Shown in pieces: positions 47,339 to 55,244 of a stretch of 64,000 nucleotides of DNA (positions within the stretch are counted from its first letter, which is position 1; each line of letters opens with the position of its first letter). Source of the DNA: Marivita sp. (lineage in GTDB: Bacteria > Pseudomonadota > Alphaproteobacteria > Rhodobacterales > Rhodobacteraceae); assembly GCF_020055675.1 (NCBI RefSeq), contig NZ_JAIPUS010000006.1, positions 62,001 through 126,000 of the forward strand, in the 5' to 3' direction. Position numbers and translations under genes: made by a program. The notes under the pieces were generated by a model. That model saw only the letters and a list, made by a program, of their open reading frames with translations. It did not search any database and had not been told where the DNA came from.

Positions 47339-47357
47339 TTCGTTTTTGTTCGTTTTT
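47339..47357. promoter_or_regulatory. TTCGTTTTT direct repeats between glpD and glpR
   Basis: TTCGTTTTT occurs at 47339-47347 and 47349-47357, a 10-base period (one helical turn), in an unusually T-rich stretch for this genome. TTCG-containing direct repeats are typical DeoR-family operators, so this is the likely GlpR site governing both directions. Confidence 0.6.
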
Positions 47358-47488
47358 CTTTATCCGGTTGATTTTGAGGGATATTTCGCATTGGCAATCG
47401 ACGGTGTTTGGTCTTTAGAATGTCCAGACCACTTGACCGGTGACGACGCCGTCACCGCCTCCGCAATCCAGTTTGAACGAGTCCGCCG

Positions 47489-48271
47489 ATGTCTCATGCT
47501 TTCCGCCACCGCGACATTCTCGAAATCGCGCGAAAAAACGGGAAGGTCACGGTCGAAGGTCTCGCACAGCATTTCGGCGTGACGCTGCAAACGATCCGCC
47601 GTGACCTGTCCGACCTCGCCGAGGAGGGTCGGCTGGAGCGGGTGCATGGCGGCGCGATGCTCCCGTCAAGCACCAGCAATATCGGCTACGAGCAGCGCCG
47701 CGTCCTCAACGCAAAGGCAAAAGCCGCGATGGCCAAATCCTGCGCGAACCGTATCCCGAACAATATCTCGCTTTTCCTGAACATCGGCACCAGCACCGAG
47801 GCCGTGGCCCGCGAGCTGCGCAATCACCGCAACCTGCTGGTCGTGACCAACAACATGAACGTTGCCAATATTCTTGCCGAAACACAGGAATGCGAAGTGG
47901 TTGTCACGGGCGGCAACCTGCGGCGCGCCGACGGTGGGCTGGTTGGCAAACTCGCGACAGAGACCATCCTGCAATTCAAGTTCGACTTGGCCATCATTGG
48001 CTGCTCCGCCCTGGACGAGGATGGTGATCTGCTCGATTTCGATATCCAGGAGATCGGGGTGAGCCAAACGATCCTGCAACAATCGCGGAGAACCTTCCTC
48101 GTCGCCGACGCTTCCAAGCTCAAACGTAGCGCACCGGCCCGGATCGCGTCCTTGTCGGAGGTGGACACCCTGTTCACCGACGCGCCGCTTCCCGATCCCC
48201 TGCCCCGCAAATGCGCCGAATGGAAAACCGACGTGGTGGTAACATCCGGGGCTGGCCAGACAGCGCTTTGA
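47489..48271 (+). CDS. glpR: DeoR-family glycerol regulator GlpR
   Basis: A 260-residue repressor. The DeoR winged helix-turn-helix occupies residues ~6-60 (DILEIARKNGKVTVEGLAQH; GVTLQTIRRDLSDLAEEGRL) with the family motif RVHGGAML. The C-terminal ligand domain includes NIGTSTEAVARELRNHRNLL and DLAIIGCSALDEDGDLLDFD. By homology it senses glycerol 3-phosphate. It is divergent from the glp operon with a 227-bp shared control region. Confidence 0.94.
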   Translation: MSHAFRHRDILEIARKNGKVTVEGLAQHFGVTLQTIRRDLSDLAEEGRLERVHGGAMLPSSTSNIGYEQRRVLNAKAKAAMAKSCANRIPNNISLFLNIGTSTEAVARELRNHRNLLVVTNNMNVANILAETQECEVVVTGGNLRRADGGLVGKLATETILQFKFDLAIIGCSALDEDGDLLDFDIQEIGVSQTILQQSRRTFLVADASKLKRSAPARIASLSEVDTLFTDAPLPDPLPRKCAEWKTDVVVTSGAGQTAL

Positions 48272-48524
48272 ACTATCCGCGTCAGGGTCGGGACAAGATC
48301 AGCCGCGATATCGACTTTTCCCCGGATGATGCAACTGTCCACCTCGTCCGGCTGGCGGCGCGAGACGGGCGTCGGCCATCATGAACGCCGCGCCGCTCAA
48401 GGTTTCGAAATGCCCCGATTTGGGCGGCGCACTAGGCGCTGATGCGGTCCAAGCGTGAAAAACTAGATTCCCGGTTCGTTTCGCAGCAAGATAAATGGCG
48501 ATTGCTCCGAAAAGGAATTTCAAC

Positions 48525-49838
48525 ATGACACTTATTCAAAACGAACAGGAACAGGACGATGACACCGGGCTCAACCTTCTGGTCGAGGATGAAAACGTTC
48601 AGTTGATCTCATCAAAGATCGAGCAGGCAAGAGAACTGGTCGATGCAAACGACCCGCAAAAAGCGATCGAACTGTGCCAGGAAATCCTTGACCTGGGAGA
48701 CCTGCCCGTGCCGTTCGCAGCGAAGGCGGCAGGGGTGCTGAGGTCGCTTGGCCAGATCGAGGCCGCCGACAAGATCAAGACCGTGATCGTCGAAGAGCTT
48801 GACCGCGTACATCACAGGTTGAAAAGCCCCGAATACGCCCTTTTGCCCGCCGCCGGTGTGCTCGCGGATCTTGGGGAGGCAGAGGCCGCTGACGAATTGG
48901 GACAAAAGGCTATCGAGGCCGAGCCCGACAACCAACTCGTTGTCGCCGGGTATCTGTCTATCCTGGCCACGGTTAACCGACCGGAAAAAGCGCGGGACGT
49001 CGCAATGACCTTCCTGAAGGCGCATGATCAACCTGTGTTGCCAGCCATCCATCTGGGCATGATTCTGTCAAAAGTCGGTTTCAACGGTGCCGCGCTGGCC
49101 TGCCTGGAATACGCGAAAGCGAACTGCAAGACCAAGACCGAGACCGCAAGGGTCGAGTACCTGCTTGCGTCACATGGATCCCCAGCATCCGCCCTTGATC
49201 AGCACGGCATGGCAGTCGAGCTTTTCGACAGTTTTGCGGTGTCCTACGATCAGCAATTGAATCTGCTTGGAAACAACGGACCAAACCTGATTTTCACCAC
49301 GCTGGAAAAACTTGAATTCGACAAGGCAAAGACGCGCAGGATCCTCGATGCGGGGTGTGGAACCGGGCTGTGTTCGGCATTTCTGCGCGACTATGCCTCC
49401 GAGCTGATCGGTATCGACCTGTCGATCAAGATGCTCGAAGTCGCCCGCGAAAAGGAAGGATATCACTTTTTGGCGCGCACCGATCTTTCGGTCTTGGAAA
49501 CCTACCCTGAAGGCCGTTTCGACATGATCGTCTGCGCTGATGTTCTTGTCTATTTCGGAGCCCTCGACACCATTTTCTACAACTTCAACAAAACTCTGCA
49601 CCCCGGCGGCTGGCTGCTTGTGACTGTCGAACACGAAGAGGATCCATCCGTCAGAACGGGCTACAAGCTTTATTCCACTGGGCGGTACAAGCATTCCGAT
49701 TCCTATTTGACCGAAACGCTCAAGGATATCGGCTTTCCGAAACCGAAACTGATAACTCACGCCCGGTTGCGCAACGACATGGGCCATCCGATTAAAGGGA
49801 CGGTTTTCGCGGTTCAAAAACCGGCTCTGCTGCTCTGA
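48525..49838 (+). CDS. TPR-containing SAM-dependent methyltransferase
   Basis: A 437-residue protein. Residues ~25-230 are helical TPR-like repeats (ARELVDANDPQKAIELCQEI; LPAAGVLADLGEAEAADELG). Residues ~240-435 are a class I methyltransferase with ILDAGCGTGLCSAFLRDYAS (SAM site), the acidic IGIDLSIKML and MIVCADVLVYFG. The ATG at 48525 has AAAAGGAA upstream. The target is unknown. It lies at the edge of the T6SS genes, but on its own promoter, so membership of that system is only suggested by position. The 253-base gap before it holds no clear gene. Confidence 0.85.
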   Translation: MTLIQNEQEQDDDTGLNLLVEDENVQLISSKIEQARELVDANDPQKAIELCQEILDLGDLPVPFAAKAAGVLRSLGQIEAADKIKTVIVEELDRVHHRLKSPEYALLPAAGVLADLGEAEAADELGQKAIEAEPDNQLVVAGYLSILATVNRPEKARDVAMTFLKAHDQPVLPAIHLGMILSKVGFNGAALACLEYAKANCKTKTETARVEYLLASHGSPASALDQHGMAVELFDSFAVSYDQQLNLLGNNGPNLIFTTLEKLEFDKAKTRRILDAGCGTGLCSAFLRDYASELIGIDLSIKMLEVAREKEGYHFLARTDLSVLETYPEGRFDMIVCADVLVYFGALDTIFYNFNKTLHPGGWLLVTVEHEEDPSVRTGYKLYSTGRYKHSDSYLTETLKDIGFPKPKLITHARLRNDMGHPIKGTVFAVQKPALLL

Positions 49839-49884
49839 GGGACTGGGCCGGGGTCTGGACCCTCGGATTTTAAAGCACGCCGAC

Positions 49885-50748
49885 CTACAACGCGCCGGCC
49901 TGGATCCACTCATCGAGTTTTTGGCGGCTGACCTCGAAATGCATGCTGTCTTCGCGTCCCCAGGAGGCCCCCCAGACCCACCCTTCCTTGCGGAAGAAAT
50001 CGGCCAGAATTGTTAACCCCAACTGGGTCTTGCCATCGCCCAGCGTATCGAGCACGCCGTCGATGTTCAGGTCGACGGCCAGCCCGAAGGCATGCGTCGA
50101 AGCGCGGCCACGGGTTCCGCGAATTTGCCTGACACAGAGCGACCCGGCTGTATCGATTCGCGCGTAGAGATCGGGGTCGGTCACGCGGATTTCTTCGAAG
50201 ACGCGGCGCAGGGACTCCGCTGCCGGCTTGAGCAACCGTACCCGGATCGGACCCACATCCTCGAGCACGAGTTTGCTCTTGAGCCGCGGGTTGGTCATTT
50301 CCTCGCAGCGGTTGGACAGGTTTTCGCGCGGCGGGCCGAACACCCGCGCAAGATAACTCGGCCCCGCGATGGTCAGACCCTCGTTTACCTTGCGGCGGTT
50401 GGCGATCAACACCACCTGCGCGTAAGCGTCGATGATATCGTTCTCGCCATTACGCCGAAACGTTTCGTCATCGTTGGACGGAGCCATCGTCGCGTTCTGG
50501 CTTGGCGCAGGCGCACGGGAGGCCGCCGAGGCGGTTGAGGCAACCTTTGCCAATTCCTGCGTCAGATCTTCCAACCGGATTTGCAGATCCTCGACCTGCT
50601 GGTTCAGAATCTCGATTTCGATGCGCGCCCCGGAATCGATGGCGGGACCGGCGAAATCTTCTTGCTGAAGCAGCTTGGGCACGAAGATCCAGATGATCGG
50701 CGCGAGAATGATCGCAATGCCAAGGATAATCGCCGGAAGCAGGCGCAT
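49885..50748 (-). CDS. M15 (VanY-type) D-Ala-D-Ala carboxypeptidase/endopeptidase, membrane-anchored
   Basis: A 287-residue protein with an N-terminal membrane helix (MRLLPAIILGIAIILAPIIW), a coiled coil (~40-70: IEIEILNQQVEDLQIRLEDL) and a C-terminal M15_4 zinc peptidase with RASTHAFGLAVDLN and DSMHFE, giving the His, Asp and His ligands. It would cut peptidoglycan cross-links from the periplasmic side. The ATG at 50748 is preferred to a GTG three codons upstream. Next to T6SS genes it recalls TagX, an M15 enzyme that opens the murein for T6SS assembly; that link is inference. Confidence 0.85.
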   Translation of the reverse strand: MRLLPAIILGIAIILAPIIWIFVPKLLQQEDFAGPAIDSGARIEIEILNQQVEDLQIRLEDLTQELAKVASTASAASRAPAPSQNATMAPSNDDETFRRNGENDIIDAYAQVVLIANRRKVNEGLTIAGPSYLARVFGPPRENLSNRCEEMTNPRLKSKLVLEDVGPIRVRLLKPAAESLRRVFEEIRVTDPDLYARIDTAGSLCVRQIRGTRGRASTHAFGLAVDLNIDGVLDTLGDGKTQLGLTILADFFRKEGWVWGASWGREDSMHFEVSRQKLDEWIQAGAL

Positions 50749-50866
50749 GGGCCACACTGCCTTTCACAAAAAATTTTGTCGAATTAAACCGGATTCCGGC
50801 TTTCAAGCCAAGGATAAACCGGCATCCCGACCCAAATCGAAAGGCTCAAATCATTCTGAACCGGTC

Positions 50867-50938
50867 GGACCGGTCAATCGTCACGGCAGTATGCAACGGC
50901 CCCAACCGCGCGCCGCATTGTCCGGCTGGACCGGTCAA
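50867..50938. repeat. Paired GGACCGGTCAA repeats upstream of the OmpA-like gene
   Basis: CCGGTCGGACCGGTCAA (ending 50877) and CCGGCTGGACCGGTCAA (ending 50938) match at 15 of 17 bases and start 61 bases apart, near six helical turns. The core GACCGGTC is a palindrome. They lie between the divergent M15 and OmpA-like genes and could be operators for an unknown regulator. Confidence 0.5.
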
Positions 50939-51012
50939 AATCATTGCCGGTGGATCGCAGCTGGGCTAGACTTTTTGCACCAACGCTTTTTCATTCGAGG
51001 ACATGTATTGCT

Positions 51013-51606
51013 ATGTCGTATATTCAATCACGTTTCGTAATAGCCGTTGCCGTAACGCTGGCGATGCCGCTTGCAACCAAAACTTATGCACAGGATGCAA
51101 CCGCGGATGAAATGACCGCAGACGAGATCACCAAGGCATTCGAAAAACAAAGGACGCGCGGATTGGTGCTGGTTCCCTCCGAGTCCTCCGATCAGACCGA
51201 CGCGGAAACTCCGGGGACCACTGTCACGTCGAACACCACTGCTGAGACAGGGTACAACGAAGTCGAAAAATCCGATCAAGTGAATATCAAGATCACCTTC
51301 GACTTCGACAGCGCGACATTGCGTGACGATCAGAAGCCGCAGCTTGCCACGCTGTGCCAAGTGATGCAGTCGGTCGATGTGCAACTCTTCCAGATCGTCG
51401 GTCACACCGACAGCTCGGGGTCTGCATCCTACAATGAAAACCTGTCTCTGCTGCGTGCGAAAGAGGTGAAGCGGCATCTCGTGAATGAATGCGGAATCGC
51501 AGAGACCCGGCTCGAGGCAATCGGCATGGGCGAGACTGTGCCCTTCGATCCAAACGATCCCCGCAGCGACGAGAATCGCCGGGTGGAATTCCAAGCGCTT
51601 GGTTAA
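51013..51606 (+). CDS. OmpA-family periplasmic protein
   Basis: A 197-residue protein with a signal peptide ending near TYA-QD. The middle is acidic and Thr-rich, and the C-terminal OmpA domain (residues ~95-195) has KITFDFDSATLRDDQKPQLA, IVGHTDSSGSASYNENLSLL and DENRRVEFQ. The domain binds peptidoglycan through the conserved Asp and Arg. It is 33 bases upstream of ppkA on the same strand, so it may anchor or signal for the T6SS; this is inferred. Confidence 0.87.
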   Translation: MSYIQSRFVIAVAVTLAMPLATKTYAQDATADEMTADEITKAFEKQRTRGLVLVPSESSDQTDAETPGTTVTSNTTAETGYNEVEKSDQVNIKITFDFDSATLRDDQKPQLATLCQVMQSVDVQLFQIVGHTDSSGSASYNENLSLLRAKEVKRHLVNECGIAETRLEAIGMGETVPFDPNDPRSDENRRVEFQALG

Positions 51607-51639
51607 TGACTTCGGTCACCGTCTGAACCCGGAGTCATC

Positions 51640-53820
51640 ATGACAGAAAGCCGACCAGGAGATCTTTTCAAGCCCGGCGACCTGGTGAACAACACGTACC
51701 GTGTCGAAGCTCTTCTGGGCCGCGGTGGGACATCCGATGTCTACCGGGCCCGTTCGGAGATCTCGGGTCGGCTTGTTGCACTGAAGGTTCTCAAATCGGA
51801 GTTTTCCTCAAACGAGGATTACCTCCTTTTGCTGACGCGCGAAGAAGCCATGCGCGAAATCCGGCACGACGCAATCGTCCGGTACTCGGAGAACCACCGC
51901 ACGGCAGACGGCCATGTCTACCTTCTGATCGACTATGTCGACGGGCCGGGCATGGACAAGAAGCTCAAGGAAGGACCGATGTCCTCCGAAGACCTTCTCG
52001 TGATCTGTCGACGGGTCGCGGAAGGCCTGGAGGCTGCGCATGAGCGCAAGATTTTTCACAGGGATCTGTCGCCTGACAACATCATCCTGCGTGACAATGA
52101 CCCGGCACAGGCGGTGATCATCGATTTCGGGATCGCCAAGGACACCAACCCGGGCGCGGAAACCATCGTCGGCAACGAATTCGCCGGAAAATACGCCTAC
52201 GCGGCGCCCGAGCAATTGTCCGGCAAGACCGACGCCCGCACGGATATCTATTCGCTTGGTGCGTCACTGCTTGCCAACTTCCGCGGCAGGTCTCCCGATG
52301 TTGGCCGCAACCCGATGGAGGTCGTTCACAAGAAGGCCGAGGCACTCGATACCAAGGGGGTGCCCGAGCCTCTCAAGTCCATTCTGGACAAGATGACCAA
52401 TCCCAATCCCGACGACCGTTTCGAAAGTGCCGCCGCCGTGCTGGCCGCTTTGGACGGCGAACCCTTCGACCCGCCCAAGCAAGACAGGCTTTCGGACGAA
52501 ACCGTGATCGCGCCAATCGCAGCCGCAGCAAAAGCCGCGTCAGAGCCTGCGCCGGAGATCGTTGCCGCTGGCGAAAGATCGACACCGCCGACAGGGACAA
52601 AACCTGCGTCGGACAAAAAAAAGAGCGGCGCATTGATCCCGATGGTCATCGGTGGGGTCGTCGCGGCCGGTGTGGCCGGGGCCTTCGCCATGGGGGTGTT
52701 CACTCCGGCGCCCACCCTGCCCCTGGCGGATCCGTACCGGCTCTCTGTTGCCAAGGCCCGGGACGCCGCGCCGCGTGCCGTTGGCTTCGTGCCCAACGAG
52801 GACATGGCAACCAACCTCCGTGAACAGATCCGTGCACTGGACGGAACCTTTGATCTGACGCTTGCCAACGGTGCCATTGCCGAAAGTTGGGGCCAGGACG
52901 TTCTGGCGGTCGTCGATGCAATCGACGACATGGAAATCTGGCGCATTTCGCTGTCGGGTGATTCCGCAGAAGTGGAAGGATCAACCACGAGCAAGCCGAT
53001 CTACGACCAGGTTCAGGCCGCTTTCGACGCCGGGATCATGGGCGCGCTGAACGGGGAACCGTCGCTGACACTGGATGAAATCATACTCGCGCCACAACAG
53101 CTTGATCCGATCCTGAAGACCTTTGCGGATTGCGGACCGCTGTCGCTGGCGGACCGACCCATGGCCGGCTACGGGCCGGACAGCCCGGTTATCGTGACTG
53201 GTGTCATGTCCAGCCCGCAAAGCCGCGACGCGCTCGGCAATGCGATGTCGCCGGTGGTTGGCGGGCGGCCGCTTGATCTGAATGTGGAAATTCTGAACAA
53301 CACCCTGTGCCTGATCGAAAACGTGATGCCGAAAGCGCCATCAAGCGCGATCGACATGGCGTTCTACCACGGGGACAAGGGCAATACCCCGAACCCGACC
53401 GGGGAGTTCGTGGTCGGTGAAAACCCGGTCATAGACATCGACCTGCCCGCCGGCGTCACCGACGGGTATCTTTCGGTGTCGGTGCTGGATGTGTCCGGGG
53501 ATGTCTACCATCTTCTGCCCAATCTGAACCGACCCGACAATTCCGTCGAGGGCCTGCGTGACGCAGAGACGGGACCGATGTCGATCCGCGTCGCCTATTC
53601 CATCGGCGAGGCGAGGGACCCGGCGTTTCGCGTCGATGACTCGACCTTGGGGAAATCCAAGATACTGGTCATTCACTCCAGTGAACCGTTGTTCAACGAG
53701 ATGCGGCCGACAAGTGAATCCGCGTCGAGCTATTCCGAAGCGATCCTGACACAAGACCGAAACCCTGCCTCGCGGATCTATTCGCTGGACAGCCGCATCC
53801 TGGAAACCCTGTCACGGTAA
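51640..53820 (+). CDS. ppkA: T6SS-associated Ser/Thr protein kinase PpkA
   Basis: A 726-residue membrane kinase. The cytoplasmic kinase domain (residues ~18-275) has LGRGGTSDVY, VALKVL (Lys49), HRDLSPDN (140-147), DFG (162-164) and APE. After an Ala/Pro linker one membrane helix spans ~331-354 (IPMVIGGVVAAGVAGAFAMG). The periplasmic part holds a BON/OmpA-like sensor region (FDLTLANGAIAESWGQDV) and a DUF4384-like end (GYLSVSVLDVSGDVYHLLPN). By analogy with Pseudomonas it phosphorylates the FHA protein TagH to fire the T6SS. pppA and tagF face it as antagonists. Confidence 0.9.
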   Translation: MTESRPGDLFKPGDLVNNTYRVEALLGRGGTSDVYRARSEISGRLVALKVLKSEFSSNEDYLLLLTREEAMREIRHDAIVRYSENHRTADGHVYLLIDYVDGPGMDKKLKEGPMSSEDLLVICRRVAEGLEAAHERKIFHRDLSPDNIILRDNDPAQAVIIDFGIAKDTNPGAETIVGNEFAGKYAYAAPEQLSGKTDARTDIYSLGASLLANFRGRSPDVGRNPMEVVHKKAEALDTKGVPEPLKSILDKMTNPNPDDRFESAAAVLAALDGEPFDPPKQDRLSDETVIAPIAAAAKAASEPAPEIVAAGERSTPPTGTKPASDKKKSGALIPMVIGGVVAAGVAGAFAMGVFTPAPTLPLADPYRLSVAKARDAAPRAVGFVPNEDMATNLREQIRALDGTFDLTLANGAIAESWGQDVLAVVDAIDDMEIWRISLSGDSAEVEGSTTSKPIYDQVQAAFDAGIMGALNGEPSLTLDEIILAPQQLDPILKTFADCGPLSLADRPMAGYGPDSPVIVTGVMSSPQSRDALGNAMSPVVGGRPLDLNVEILNNTLCLIENVMPKAPSSAIDMAFYHGDKGNTPNPTGEFVVGENPVIDIDLPAGVTDGYLSVSVLDVSGDVYHLLPNLNRPDNSVEGLRDAETGPMSIRVAYSIGEARDPAFRVDDSTLGKSKILVIHSSEPLFNEMRPTSESASSYSEAILTQDRNPASRIYSLDSRILETLSR

Positions 53821-53838
53821 CCCGGTCGGACTTCCCGG

Positions 53839-54564
53839 TCAGGTCACGTCCACGACGATGAGCGTGATGTTGTCGGCCCCGCCGCCGTCGAGGGCGATCT
53901 GGATCAGTCGGTCAACCACGGTTTCGATCGGTTCCTTGTTCATCACGTCCTCGATCATCCTGAACGTGGCGTATTTGGTCAAACCGTCAGAGCATATCAG
54001 GAAACGATCGCCCGGTTCGACAGCTCCGCGGACCTTGTCGAGTTCCAGCGTGTCGCCCACGCCCACAGCGCGGGTGATGGCGTTCGCTTGCGGGTGATGC
54101 TCGGCCTCGTCCCAGGTCATCTGGCCCGATGCCACGAGGCTGGCCACCAGTGAATGATCGGCGGTCAGCATCTGGATCTCGCGGTGGCGCAGCCGGTAGA
54201 TGCGACTGTCACCGGCCCAGATCCCGACGAAATGCGAATTGGCCAACATGAGGCTGGCCACGGTCGCCCCGATGGTGGGCACGCCACGGGCCGCCGCCTC
54301 TTGCCGGATCAACTCATGCGCCGTCTGGATGGCGTGCCGCAGCGCGTGCATACGATCGGTCGCCGACAGGCCGGGTTCGATCGTCGCGATCAGGTCGGTG
54401 ATAAGTCGGCTTGCATAGTCACCCGCCTCATGTCCGCCCATGCCATCCGAGACGACCCAGATACTTTGCTCCGGCAGGGCGAGAACGGAATCCTCGTTGA
54501 CCTTGCGCTTGAGACCGACGTGACTGCGCGCGTTGAAACGGACCTGAGGGCCAACAACATTCAT
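53839..54564 (-). CDS. pppA: PP2C-type protein phosphatase PppA
   Basis: A 241-residue PPM phosphatase. Metal and phosphate motifs are VGLKRKVNEDSVLAL, VVSDGMGGHEAGDYAS, WAGDSRIYRLR and DNITLIVVDVT. It reverses PpkA phosphorylation of the FHA protein and so turns the T6SS down. The ATG at 54564 overlaps the stop of tagF by 4 bases (ATGA); sequence upstream of it in frame belongs to tagF. It converges on ppkA with an 18-bp gap. Confidence 0.93.
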   Translation of the reverse strand: MNVVGPQVRFNARSHVGLKRKVNEDSVLALPEQSIWVVSDGMGGHEAGDYASRLITDLIATIEPGLSATDRMHALRHAIQTAHELIRQEAAARGVPTIGATVASLMLANSHFVGIWAGDSRIYRLRHREIQMLTADHSLVASLVASGQMTWDEAEHHPQANAITRAVGVGDTLELDKVRGAVEPGDRFLICSDGLTKYATFRMIEDVMNKEPIETVVDRLIQIALDGGGADNITLIVVDVT

Positions 54565-55244
54565 GAAATGCACTCTTTCCAAAAATCGGCGGTCAGATCG
54601 AACAAACCTTGCATGGTCGATCCGACCGGCAAACCGTTGCACACCATGAGCCGTGCGTCCTCGTCCATCGTGGTGCTCCAGATTGTCGGGGTATCAAAGG
54701 ACCTGGCGAGCAGCGCCGTCGACAGGGAAGCGGCGATCTGATCGGTGTCACCTGCGCGGCACACCACCGACGACCCGGCTGCGATCTGGCAGGTGGACCC
54801 GCCTTGCGCAGTCGCAAGCCGAATGTCAGACAGCTTGCTCTCCAGCGTTTGCTTGCTGATATCCTCGTCGAGCACCGACAGAGAAAGAGTTTCCAGCGCT
54901 TCAAAGATCTTGGCGTACCGGAAATGCGCCTCCAGGGCCGGGACGGACGCGGACAAGGGCCCCATCAGTGTCAGGGGAAAGCGCCGGCCGACACGGTCGA
55001 CAGATGGCATCAAGACCCCCATGATCCCGCTGGGACCGGCCACCCCGGGAGACAGGCAGAAGCGCCAGATCGGCACGGACATGTAAAGCTCATCCCACCC
55101 TGAGCCATATGCGTGCGCCCCGGAGACGAGGCATCTTTGCAGCCAGTCGTCCCAGACAGAGGAAAACCCGGGTGGCGTGTTGATGCGGAGAAAATCACCG
55201 ACTGACGGGATCTTCCCGAAGACTCCGAACGGGGCAGAGCGCAT
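54561..55244 (-). CDS. tagF: T6SS-associated protein TagF
   Basis: A 227-residue TagF (DUF2094) protein, starting MRSAPFGVFGKIPSVGDFLR; the FGKxPxxGDF motif defines the family. Later WDDWLQRCL and GPSGIMGVLMPSVDRVGRRF are also typical. TagF represses T6SS assembly after translation, in some bacteria by binding the FHA protein. In other species it is fused to the PppA phosphatase; here the two are separate but coupled by overlap. The start overlaps the tssM stop (ATGA). Confidence 0.93.
   Translation of the reverse strand: MRSAPFGVFGKIPSVGDFLRINTPPGFSSVWDDWLQRCLVSGAHAYGSGWDELYMSVPIWRFCLSPGVAGPSGIMGVLMPSVDRVGRRFPLTLMGPLSASVPALEAHFRYAKIFEALETLSLSVLDEDISKQTLESKLSDIRLATAQGGSTCQIAAGSSVVCRAGDTDQIAASLSTALLARSFDTPTIWSTTMDEDARLMVCNGLPVGSTMQGLFDLTADFWKECIS

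Noticed and set aside
48270-48383. Short frame starting with TTG at the end of glpR (about 37 codons, contains DKISRDIDFSPDDA)
   Set aside because: It reads like coding sequence and overlaps the glpR stop as TTGA, but has no ribosome site of its own, no known family and ends early. It could be a relic; not enough to call a gene.
53821-53838. CCGGTCGGAC sequence between ppkA and pppA resembling the 50867 repeat
   Set aside because: Only the first ten bases match and the GGACCGGTCAA core is broken, so it is not counted as a third copy.
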